Source: G963556115 sp963666605 (GTDB lineage: Bacteria; Planctomycetota; SZUA-567). From it: DNA of 64,000 bases. Made by a program: the position numbers and the translations under genes. This document shows, piece by piece, positions 28,610 through 36,640 of this stretch. The notes under the pieces are model-generated. The model saw nothing but the letters and a program-made list of their open reading frames with translations, ran no database searches and was not told the origin of the DNA. Each line of letters begins with the position of its first letter. Position 1 is the stretch's first letter. The stretch is from the NCBI GenBank assembly GCA_965140405.1, contig OZ223208.1, forward strand, positions 1,302,001 through 1,366,000, in the 5' to 3' direction.

Positions 28610-29953
28610 CTAGAATGAAACTCCAGTTTCGAATACGATCTTATCGCGACCACGAACCTGGCTACGATCTTCTACATTCCAACCGAAGAATGTGTGAGCA
28701 TAGTTAGCTCTGAACCAGATGCCGTTACATAGTGTGTATTTAGCACCAACCTGGATACGACCGCCCATTGCTTCGTAATCATAACTATCAACACCACCAG
28801 GCATTCCAGCAGAAGTCTGAATAGTACCATTAGAAGAAACAAGTTGAGCCCAATCAAGTCCTACACCAACTGCGAACTTCTCAGTAATGTTGTAGTTAGC
28901 ACCAGCAGATAGACCATAAACCCAAGTGTTACCAAACATAAGTGGATTGAATGCCATATCACCTGTAACCCAAGCGCTGAACTTATCACCAACGTATGCA
29001 ACACCTAGATCAAATTCTGGAGAATAAGAAGAACCACGACCAACTGCGCCATAAGTACCTTCACCAGCATCAACAACACCAGAGTAAGTAGCAGAGAAGT
29101 GTAGACCTTCTAGGAATGCTGGGTTGTATTCAAGCATAACTGTGTGATTAAAACCAGCGTTTCTCCAAGAACCTTTGCTATCAGCAGCATTAGTACCACT
29201 TAGACCACCCATACCAGTACCAGAACCTAGAGCACCGTTGTTGAATACAGTTGCAGTAATCTTGAACTGATCCATTTCATAGTAAAGCTTTACACCCATT
29301 TCAGTCAAATCATCATTATTACTAATACCAGAATCAAACTGTGAATCAGCTGCATTTGAAGCTAAATTTAGCAGATCATTAACTGACTTAGTTACTGGGT
29401 TCTGAATAAGAACTGAGTTTGTTGGGCTCCAAGATGCAGAGTACATACCACCAGGGATACCAATGTAACCAACCTGAGCACCTAGGCCAGAACCACCGAT
29501 ATTGTTCCACTGGAAGTAAGCTTTATCAAACTTAGATGGACGAATATCAATATACGCACTTAGATCTTCATTGATCTGTACATTGAAGTCAATCTTAGCT
29601 GTATCCATTTTCCAACCATTTTGTGTAACGTATTCACCACCAGTGTACATATCACCTGTACCTTGGTCATTATCGTTAGAAGAAATATCCATATCATAAC
29701 GAACAATAACAGCACCACCGATACGTACAGTAGCGTTACCACCATTACTTCTTAGTGCTTCAGGAGCACCTCCAGCACTTTCGCGCATTGCTTCGCGTTC
29801 TGCTGACATTGTAGAACGCATAGCGTCCATTTCCTGCTTCATGTTGTCCATAGCAGCTTTCATCGCTTCGATTTCTGAATCATTCGCGAAAGAAGATCCT
29901 GCAGTCATTAGCAGAGCAGCTAGAGCGCAAACTCCCCAACGTAATACTTTCAT
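28610..29953 (-). CDS. Coiled-coil-bearing outer-membrane porin
   Basis: The 447-aa product has a signal peptide (VLRWGVCALAALLMTAGSSFA-ND), then a charged heptad-like helix (SEIEAMKAAMDNMKQEMDAM and on to about residue 65), then alternating amphipathic beta strands to the C-terminus. It ends in KIVFETGVSF, the terminal Phe expected of a Bam substrate. The strand pattern (IDFNVQINEDLSAYIDIRPS, AYFQWNNIGG, LGVAYVGDKFSAWVTGD) fits a 16-18-stranded general porin. The helix may reach toward peptidoglycan or help trimerise. ATG 29953 has a GGAGAA ribosome site; the longer frame is discarded. The region is visibly less AT-rich than its flanks and has a strong promoter, so this is likely an abundant protein. 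The exact porin family is not recognised. Confidence 0.85.
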   Translation of the reverse strand: MKVLRWGVCALAALLMTAGSSFANDSEIEAMKAAMDNMKQEMDAMRSTMSAEREAMRESAGGAPEALRSNGGNATVRIGGAVIVRYDMDISSNDNDQGTGDMYTGGEYVTQNGWKMDTAKIDFNVQINEDLSAYIDIRPSKFDKAYFQWNNIGGSGLGAQVGYIGIPGGMYSASWSPTNSVLIQNPVTKSVNDLLNLASNAADSQFDSGISNNDDLTEMGVKLYYEMDQFKITATVFNNGALGSGTGMGGLSGTNAADSKGSWRNAGFNHTVMLEYNPAFLEGLHFSATYSGVVDAGEGTYGAVGRGSSYSPEFDLGVAYVGDKFSAWVTGDMAFNPLMFGNTWVYGLSAGANYNITEKFAVGVGLDWAQLVSSNGTIQTSAGMPGGVDSYDYEAMGGRIQVGAKYTLCNGIWFRANYAHTFFGWNVEDRSQVRGRDKIVFETGVSF

Positions 29954-30427
29954 CCCAATTCTCCTTTTTCCCTTATTTGTGGCAAATGTGCCACACAACA
30001 ATAAAAATAACTCCGACAAATATTAAACAATTAACTTCTTTTTCTATCTTGCGTCAATCAAAATTTCATGACGAGCCTTTTCTTTTATTGAATTATGCAT
30101 TACTTTCCATAATTGTCAACACTTTTTTAGCAATAAATAACCCTATATATCCATGATATTATATATATTAAAATACAAACCCTTTTTAAACAATAGCTTA
30201 CAAGAAAAGCATTCTTTATCCTTATATTTAAAAATCCTTCGCAAAAAAAACTTTTTTAATTCTTTTTTCTCATCTCTTATATTATTAACGACAAAATACA
30301 GGATTTTCTTTATTTATTATCTATTTATGACCTACCTTCTTACTTATTATCAATTACCTTGTATCTTCTTTATAGCATCTCTTATATTATAATTGCACAT
30401 TAATATTATTTCATTTTAAAAAATATC
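29954..30427. other. AT-rich intergenic region with porin promoter and leader
   Basis: The left part is the porin leader (about 130 bases) and promoter. From 30120 to 30427 the sequence is extremely AT-rich, and I see no gene or stable hairpin. Confidence 0.6.
30092..30119 (-). promoter_or_regulatory. Promoter of the porin gene
   Basis: On the minus strand a perfect TTGACA (30114-30119), a 16-base spacer and CATAAT (30092-30097) form a strong sigma-70-like promoter. The predicted start near 30085 gives a leader of about 130 bases. Confidence 0.7.
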
Positions 30428-31939
30428 TTATTCATTTATACCAGTATGAATAAACACTGCATATCCAGTATACTCAATTGGCTCTGCTGCCGCATATACC
30501 TCTTCTACCTCAGTACTATTTATTTTTTGAGAAAGCTCTTCTGCTTCAGCAATATCAGAAGCAGCTACCACTTCAACCGCCTTCTGAGTACCCTCAAGCA
30601 CATCAAATTCAGGTAGCCATAGTTCTACAATATCATTATTGTTTTCAACAATATCCTTTTCTGTAAGCTTATCAATATTATGAGCTTGAGCTACAACCTG
30701 CTCCTGATCGACAATCGGCTCACCACTCGCATCACTGACAACATCTTTTTTGACAATATCATTTGACTCAGCTTTAACCTCTATACCATTCCAATCAACA
30801 ACATCAGCTAATACTTCATAATTATTTTCTTGGCTGTTTACACCTGTTATATAGCTTTCTACTCGACTTTGCTCTGGAAGTTTATATGCAATTTTTGACG
30901 TATTCTCAAGCTCTTCATTAATTGAATCTAAATTTGATAGCTGAGCTTCCATTATCGCATCAACACTCATTACCATCGAAGATTCAACGCTACCAATTAA
31001 GCTACTAGCAACACTCTTGCCAAGTTCATATGCTGGCTTAGACACAACACCTTTACTAAGTTGTGAATTTATATACTTTTTAGACCTTGCTTTACTAGGG
31101 TATGCTACTTTTGAATGAACCTCTACGTTACTTCCTACACCTTGTAGATCAAGCATATCTTTTGTCACACCTTCTACTACTACTTCTGTGGCGACTTCAT
31201 CAGATTCAGGTGAGCCCACTGGTGGAGGAGCGATAGCTACCGCATCAATTTTAGTTGCTTCTTCATATGGATGAGTAATCTCTTTCCATATGAGTTCTGC
31301 TATTTTTGCATGACCTTGTACGTTTGGATTTACTCCATCTGGAAGCATTTCAGGAGTTACTTCATTAAGAAGATCTACAAACCTTGCCCCAGTCTTTTTA
31401 GAAACAACTTCTAAACTTGCTGATAGAAGGTCTGATAATACTGGAGTCTGTTCACCAAGCCCACTCTCAACCATTTCTTCACTCAAATTCTCTTCTGACA
31501 CCCTCTGCGGAGCTACTATTACAACTTCAGCCTTAGGTACTCGGCTATTGATAGTCTTTACCATTCTAAGTACCTTTGCTCCTACAGATGCGGCCGCACC
31601 TGAATCAAGCTTTTTGATTCTTTTAATATCATTCACTCCTAAGTAAATGATATACATTGATGCGTTTGGATACTCATCTAATACACCATTTAGATAGCTT
31701 ACATTTCCTGCTTTAAGTCCACTTATACCTGCATTGATTACTTCAATGTTTTTGTCATAGGATGAAAGCACATCTGTCCAGCGAGTACCATTTCCAACTA
31801 GTTCCTCACGCCAAACACCTTTGGTAATATCATCACCAATACATACTATCTGTTTAGTCTTTTGATCACACATGCCTATATTCACAAGCATTAGTGTAAA
31901 TAAAACAAAAAATGTAAATTTGAAACAGATCCTAGCCAT
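30428..31939 (-). CDS. Secreted SGNH/GDSL-fold protein with substituted catalytic Ser and His
   Basis: The 503-aa product has a signal peptide (ICFKFTFFVLFTLMLVNIGMC). Residues about 25-225 show the SGNH hydrolase fold: block I IVCIGDDITKGV, block II INAGISGLKAGN, block III YLGVNDIKRI, and block V LPDGVNPNVQGHAKIAE. In active SGNH enzymes block I is GDS and block V is DGxHP. Here the nucleophile Ser is Asp (codons GGT GAT GAT) and the His is Asn (AAT), so ordinary ester hydrolysis is unlikely. The remaining 270 residues are acidic, low-complexity and unrecognised. ATG 31939 was preferred because GGAG precedes it; the frame extends ten codons further. It is monocistronic and has no related neighbour. 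Confidence 0.8.
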   Translation of the reverse strand: MARICFKFTFFVLFTLMLVNIGMCDQKTKQIVCIGDDITKGVWREELVGNGTRWTDVLSSYDKNIEVINAGISGLKAGNVSYLNGVLDEYPNASMYIIYLGVNDIKRIKKLDSGAAASVGAKVLRMVKTINSRVPKAEVVIVAPQRVSEENLSEEMVESGLGEQTPVLSDLLSASLEVVSKKTGARFVDLLNEVTPEMLPDGVNPNVQGHAKIAELIWKEITHPYEEATKIDAVAIAPPPVGSPESDEVATEVVVEGVTKDMLDLQGVGSNVEVHSKVAYPSKARSKKYINSQLSKGVVSKPAYELGKSVASSLIGSVESSMVMSVDAIMEAQLSNLDSINEELENTSKIAYKLPEQSRVESYITGVNSQENNYEVLADVVDWNGIEVKAESNDIVKKDVVSDASGEPIVDQEQVVAQAHNIDKLTEKDIVENNNDIVELWLPEFDVLEGTQKAVEVVAASDIAEAEELSQKINSTEVEEVYAAAEPIEYTGYAVFIHTGINE

Positions 31940-32319
31940 CTTTTTTCTCCACGTATATAAGTAACTCAAATCAATGATATATAATTCTGCTAGTATCTTA
32001 TCGGTAAAAGTTGAGCTTCAACTCCACACTAAATTAGATATTCAATGATTTTATTTATCACAATTGCAAATTACAGCTATCCCCCTGTAGTTAATAGTAG
32101 TAATTTTAAGACTAAATATTCTAAAATACCCCTTATAATTTATACACTTTGCTCTTTTCACTCACCGTACTATTAATCGATATACTATTTATAATTTCCT
32201 TTTTAGCACCTCCTAATACACATCCATTCTTTACCAGATAACCATACAAAAAGGCAGAACTCCAAAAGGAGTTCTGCCAAATTTTTGTCGCTTTACTGGA
32301 ATTTGTTCTAGCTTAATTC
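31940..32319. other. Intergenic region
   Basis: This 380-base region contains the terminator of the cysteine-rich repeat gene (32247-32278) and the upstream region of the SGNH gene. No other gene or structure is seen. Confidence 0.6.
32247..32278 (-). terminator. Terminator of the cysteine-rich repeat gene
   Basis: An 11-bp perfect stem GGCAGAACTCC/GGAGTTCTGCC (32253-32263 with 32268-32278) has a four-base loop. On the minus strand it is followed by TTTTTG. It lies about 40 bases after the stop. Confidence 0.93.
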
Positions 32320-33477
32320 TTAGTTAGAACCAGCACCAGGAACACTTTCGTACTCAACTGCATCTAGTTCCATTGCTTCACCAACGATAGTTGGAGCAGT
32401 AACGATCTTAGCTTCTGATACAGTCTTAGCAGAGAACTTAGTCTTCTTAACTAGCTTCCAAACCATTTGCTCTGGAGCAGCTATAACCTTGTTCATCTTA
32501 GTTTCATATTTAGCAGGAACCTTAACTTCAACAGTTGATTCAGGCTTAACAAGAACTAGACGCTTAATGCTCTTGTATACAGCTGGAATAGTCTTGAATT
32601 CAACATCTGAACCTTCAACTACTTCAGCAACGTCGATTTCAGCATACTTAGGTGGAATCACACATTCTTTAACTTCTGCAGGCTTAACTAGAGTCTTAAC
32701 CTTGATAGTCTGTTTACGACCAGCACATGGGTTGTCAACTAGTTCGCCTTCTTTAACAAGAACTTCCTTCTTAACTGTTACGTATTCAGCAGGAGTACAT
32801 TCGCTGCTTACGCAAAGAGCAGGAGCATCATTGTCGCCGCCGATTTTAGTTCCAGCGCATTCGCCTTCTTCGCAGCTGCGCATTGGTGGCTTAACCATGA
32901 TCTTTTCTTCAACAGTCTTGTAAACTGCAGGAATCCACATTTTGCTTGTGCTTGCAGCTTGAACTTCAATTTCTTTTTCAACCATTTTGTATTCAGCTGG
33001 GATGATGCTATAGCATGTTTGAGCTTCTTCAACCATAACTTTCATCTTTTTGCAGCGAACCTTTGATGGTAGGCAGTATGCCATTTTCTTAGCTGGGCTA
33101 ACCATGATTTTAACTTCTTGCATTGCGTATTCAGCTGGAACACACTTTGTGTAGAATGTTTCTGGACGAACCATACATTCAGTTGAAACCTGTTTGTAAG
33201 TTGCAGGCTTAGTTACTAGACACCAAGCGTAACCAGCGATTGGACGTGGAGCACCTTTACCTTCAACGAAAGGAACTTCCATGCCTTCTTCAACATCAGC
33301 AGAAGTCTTAACTACAGATTCGCTATTGTTGTAGAAACCTTCTTGATTAGCAACCATATCGTTACTTGCCATGATCATGCCCTGTTCAGCAGGCATATCA
33401 ACATCATTACTTGCATAAGCAGAACCACATACAGTAACTGCAACGGCAAGCATAATCCCCTTAATACTCATCCTCAT
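32320..33477 (-). CDS. Secreted cysteine-rich tandem-repeat protein (PAxYKxV repeats)
   Basis: The 385-aa product has a signal peptide (KGIMLAVAVTVCGSAYA-SN). From about residue 80 to 350 it consists of imperfect repeats of 25-35 residues. Each has a proline-anchored strand such as IPAEYKMVEKEIEV, IPAVYKTVEEKIMVKP, TPAEYVTVKKEVLVK or IPAVYKSIKRLVLVKP. Similar Pro-Ala-x-Tyr repeats occur in some proteobacterial envelope proteins, often next to OmpA-like domains, but none is present here. The mature part holds 12 Cys, suggesting disulfide cross-linking in the periplasm or at the surface. An AAAGGAGAAAAGG ribosome site, a clean terminator and a less AT-rich composition suggest high expression. 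No family is confidently recognised and the function is unknown; a structural or cell-wall role is inference. Confidence 0.75.
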   Translation of the reverse strand: MRMSIKGIMLAVAVTVCGSAYASNDVDMPAEQGMIMASNDMVANQEGFYNNSESVVKTSADVEEGMEVPFVEGKGAPRPIAGYAWCLVTKPATYKQVSTECMVRPETFYTKCVPAEYAMQEVKIMVSPAKKMAYCLPSKVRCKKMKVMVEEAQTCYSIIPAEYKMVEKEIEVQAASTSKMWIPAVYKTVEEKIMVKPPMRSCEEGECAGTKIGGDNDAPALCVSSECTPAEYVTVKKEVLVKEGELVDNPCAGRKQTIKVKTLVKPAEVKECVIPPKYAEIDVAEVVEGSDVEFKTIPAVYKSIKRLVLVKPESTVEVKVPAKYETKMNKVIAAPEQMVWKLVKKTKFSAKTVSEAKIVTAPTIVGEAMELDAVEYESVPGAGSN

Positions 33478-34301
33478 AATCCTTTTCTCCTTTGTTCCCC
33501 CAATAAGAACAACAAAAACAATAAAAAGCGATACTTACATTTTTTTAAAATCACATTATTTAGTAAACATCATAAACCAAAAAACTCAAGCTTCCCGTAA
33601 CACTTCCAATATTACTAACAAACTTGAAAATTTTATCTTTATAAATATCGTAAAGTTTATCAACAATTGATTGGTCCATAACATTATCAGACTATTCTTC
33701 TACGACATTATTCTTTAAGGATATCCGCTTTCATCTCTTTTGTAAAGCAAAAAATCTAAAATCTCTATCTATCTTTTACTCTTTATTCGATATTGCGCAC
33801 CAACTGCCTTATATTTCGATATGTGCTCCACCATTATTTCTACAATTTTAAGATTATCTACACCGTTAGCAACACTCTCTAATTATTTGCTCTAATTTCT
33901 TTTATAACAAGATATTATAGTTATTGCCATTTTTTTTATTAATGCTTATTTTAAGCTTTTTATATAACTAACAAGGACATATTTCAAAGTTTATTTTTTA
34001 GAAAACAATACAGAAAATCCTTTTAAAAAAAATCTAACTTTTTTCCATTTTTGGTAGATTTCATAATCATTATTCTGCCTTCGTATCGACTTGGATTCAT
34101 ATTATCGGTATTTAGCTCTCTTATGAGTTTAAAATATCCTAGTAATTTTCTTAAATTTTTATTTTATTCACATTTTACCAGAGAATTACATATTTTATCG
34201 GACAATCACTATTATTCTTACAAGTTACCGCTATAATTGCACTATATATATTATATAGTACCTGTTTTATCCAACTGGCCATCTTACTCTACTGAAATAT
34301 T
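33478..34301. other. 824-base AT-rich region without recognisable genes
   Basis: This is the largest gene-free stretch in the window. Short frames (for example 34051-34236) have no ribosome site and no recognisable protein character. A TATAAT near 34232 and an AT-only dyad around 34240-34260 (ACTATATA...TATATAGT) probably belong to the TonB-like gene promoter. The upstream region of the repeat-protein gene must lie at the left end, but I cannot place its promoter with confidence. Confidence 0.55.
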
Positions 34302-35510
34302 ATGAATGAATTATCTATACCATCTTTAATAAGAACGGGTCGTAATAGTAAGTTCCTAAGAGTGAGCTTCCTCTTAATGTTTATATTAGCTATATTCTTA
34401 CACTTTGGGGTATTTATAACTCTAGGATTCATCGGGAAACACCCATTTAACTTTTTATTCCCTGATAAGAAACAACCTATCATCAAAGAAGAGCCACTAA
34501 ATTATGTTCTAGTCGATGACGACTTAGTTGATGAGCAAATCAAGGAGGAAGCTCCAAAAGCTTTGGGGAAGACTAGCCGCCAATCGCGTGATACTATAAT
34601 TAATCCTGACCTTCCTAAACTTGGCCCCAGTAGCAGCGAAGAGTCAAGTGTTGCCTCTTTTGACAATGGGATGCCTTTACCTGAGTCTATCGCTACTCCT
34701 GAGATTACACCGACTCCACCACCCATACCTGAGGCAAAGCCTAAAGAAGCACTCAAACCAATCAAGCCTATTAAGACTATCGAGACAATTGTAAAACCAG
34801 ATCCAGTAGAGCAACCACAAGAAAAGTTACTCCCTGATCTTCCAGAACTTGAATTACAAGAAGATTTAGCTGGCGTACTCCCTAAAATCAAGAAACCTGA
34901 AAAGGTACAAAAGACAAAAATCTTAGAGAAAGAACAGGTCCCAGGTATAAACTCATCTGATCAAATAAGCAAAATCAAGGATGAAGTTGTTAAAAAACCT
35001 GAAATTAGCACGCAGCAAAAGCCAATGACACCATCAAAACCTCAAGAACCTGTCAAACCTCAGCACAAAATACCGATACGTAAAATACCAGTACGTAAGA
35101 TAGGCAGCACAAGCTCCTCAACTGGCGGCAAGATACAGAAGCGCCTCAATACCTCTGCTATCAATGCAGGTTCAAAGTCTATTGCTGTTCTAAGAAGTCG
35201 CTATGGAGACTATATGGACAAAATCCTACGTCGCATCCAGCAGGCAATCACCATACAACAACAGATAAACCCAATTAGTATTCATGAGGGTAGTGTCGTT
35301 ATGAGCTTTACTATCAACCCTAGTGGCATACTTGATCAAATAAAATTTATTGATTCAGCTCCACAAGGGATAACAACCGAAGTTTCAGCTGCTCGAGGTG
35401 TACTGACAGATGTCCAGAATAGCGGTCCATTTGAGCCTCCAACAGAACAAATGCTTAATGATCCCGACTTTCAAGATATAATTATCAATTTTGTTTTCGA
35501 AAGCAGGTAA
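34302..35510 (+). CDS. TonB/TolA-like energy-transducing protein
   Basis: The 402-aa product has a short cytoplasmic start, one membrane anchor (about residues 20-42, LRVSFLLMFILAIFLHFGVF), then a long periplasmic linker rich in Pro, Lys and Glu (about 60-290, for example PTPPPIPEAKPKEALKPIK). A C-terminal folded domain covers about 300-402 (YGDYMDKILRRIQQAI, GSVVMSFTINPSGILDQIKF, INFVFESR). That layout is TonB/TolA: a motor-coupled rod from the inner membrane to outer-membrane partners. No exbB/exbD lie beside it. The nearest pair is at 46656-47846, in an operon lacking a TonB of its own, so a link is possible but unproven. The start ATG has a poor ribosome site. Confidence 0.8.
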   Translation: MNELSIPSLIRTGRNSKFLRVSFLLMFILAIFLHFGVFITLGFIGKHPFNFLFPDKKQPIIKEEPLNYVLVDDDLVDEQIKEEAPKALGKTSRQSRDTIINPDLPKLGPSSSEESSVASFDNGMPLPESIATPEITPTPPPIPEAKPKEALKPIKPIKTIETIVKPDPVEQPQEKLLPDLPELELQEDLAGVLPKIKKPEKVQKTKILEKEQVPGINSSDQISKIKDEVVKKPEISTQQKPMTPSKPQEPVKPQHKIPIRKIPVRKIGSTSSSTGGKIQKRLNTSAINAGSKSIAVLRSRYGDYMDKILRRIQQAITIQQQINPISIHEGSVVMSFTINPSGILDQIKFIDSAPQGITTEVSAARGVLTDVQNSGPFEPPTEQMLNDPDFQDIIINFVFESR

Positions 35511-35583
35511 ACCAACCGATATATATTACGATAATATATATTAGATAATCCTATACGGAATATTTGAAAGAAAGTATGTATTG

Positions 35584-35796
35584 ATGAATGACTTGAATAA
35601 AAAGTGCATGGGAGAGTTTCCAATGTTTCCTGGCTGGCTCTTCTTTGAAGAAACGGTAGGCTCAGATGAAATTCTAGTATCAGCGTATGGCTCAGAAAAT
35701 AGAGTACTTCAAGCGATCTCGCCAAAACGTGAGAGTTCTATTGCTAATGTTCTAAATCAGATACTTGCACAATACCCACCAAAAGGCGGTAAATAA
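35584..35796 (+). CDS. Small hypothetical protein (70 aa)
   Basis: The product (MNDLNKKCMGEFPMFPGWLFFEET...) is not recognised. It is probably cytoplasmic, with no signal peptide or membrane span. The frame is compact, lies 73 bases after the TonB-like gene on the same strand and ends just before a strong terminator, which argues for a real gene. The ribosome site (GAAAG) is weak. It could be co-transcribed with the TonB-like gene. No function is proposed. Confidence 0.55.
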   Translation: MNDLNKKCMGEFPMFPGWLFFEETVGSDEILVSAYGSENRVLQAISPKRESSIANVLNQILAQYPPKGGK

Positions 35797-35840
35797 TCAA
35801 AAATCCTATAAAGCCACAATTATACTTGGCATAAAAACAT

Positions 35841-35898
35841 TGTATTATATTAAAAATAGAGGAGGGCTAAACCCTTCCTCTATTTTTAATATAATACA
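35841..35898. terminator. Long bidirectional terminator
   Basis: A 26-base arm (35841-35866) pairs with 35872-35898 with a single bulged T. The GC-rich tip GAGGAGGG/CCC(T)TCCTC sits on a long A/T stem that gives T runs in both directions. It lies between the rightward small gene and the leftward LOG gene. Confidence 0.88.
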
Positions 35899-35921
35899 GT
35901 AATCGAAAAATGAGGTAATTA

Positions 35922-36602
35922 TTACTTGTCCTTGAGCTTGGCTCTGCCATACTCCCGTTCAATATACTCAATAGCAACTTGCGGGTCATCGGTAATTTTT
36001 ATCAAATCTAGATCACTCTCACAAATCATAGCATCTTCTGAGTCCAACATGACCTCTTTTATCCATTCTATAGCTCCACTCCAAAACTTCTCACCCATCA
36101 AAACAATTGGGGTAGACGGTACCTTCCTAGTCTGTACTAAGGTCAAAATTTCAAAAAATTCATCCAAAGTCCCAAATCCACCAGGCATTACAACAACAGC
36201 TGAAGAGTACTTAAGAAACATTACCTTACGAACAAAGAAGTATCTAAAATTAATCCCATGTTGAACATATGGATTACCAGTCTGCTCAAAAGGAAGATCG
36301 ATATTCAATCCTACTGTATTTCCAACACCGCTCTCACTCGCACCACGGTTTGCAGCTTCCATAATTCCAGGACCGCCGCCTGTGATAACATCAAATCCAG
36401 CCAAAGCCAAGTTTTTTGAAACCTCGCGAGCCAATTCATAGTACTTTGTGCCTTCTTTTATCCTCGCAGAGCCAAATACGCTGACACCCTTATTAACTTC
36501 AGACATGTGTTCAAAACCCTCGACAAATTCCGACATAATGCGGAACAGTCTCCACGGATCCATATTTCTGAAATCATCTTTTTCCCATTTATTTGTTTTC
36601 AC
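35922..36602 (-). CDS. LOG family Rossmann-fold protein (nucleotide 5'-monophosphate phosphoribohydrolase-like)
   Basis: The 226-aa product carries both LOG signatures: GGGPGIMEAANRGA and MPGGFGTLDEFFEILT. Family members cleave the ribose-base bond of nucleoside monophosphates (cytokinin-activating LOG, bacterial PpnN relatives). The bacterial substrate is often unclear. The start codon read here is GTG (36600-36602) with a weak GGGTTT upstream; no ATG occurs before residue 14. It sits 38 bases downstream of the RND pump on the same strand, so it may share its transcript, though a functional link is not evident. Confidence 0.9.
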   Translation of the reverse strand: MKTNKWEKDDFRNMDPWRLFRIMSEFVEGFEHMSEVNKGVSVFGSARIKEGTKYYELAREVSKNLALAGFDVITGGGPGIMEAANRGASESGVGNTVGLNIDLPFEQTGNPYVQHGINFRYFFVRKVMFLKYSSAVVVMPGGFGTLDEFFEILTLVQTRKVPSTPIVLMGEKFWSGAIEWIKEVMLDSEDAMICESDLDLIKITDDPQVAIEYIEREYGRAKLKDK

Positions 36603-36640
36603 TGTTAAACCCTTTTAATTTCCATTAATTATAAACAACT

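Noticed and set aside
30153..30392. Rightward 79-codon open frame after the porin promoter
   Set aside because: Extremely AT-rich Phe/Leu/Ile/Tyr composition without a ribosome site; open frames of this kind arise by chance in such DNA.
34051..34236. Rightward 61-codon frame in the 824-base gap
   Set aside because: No ribosome site and no protein-like features; overlaps the probable promoter region of the TonB-like gene.
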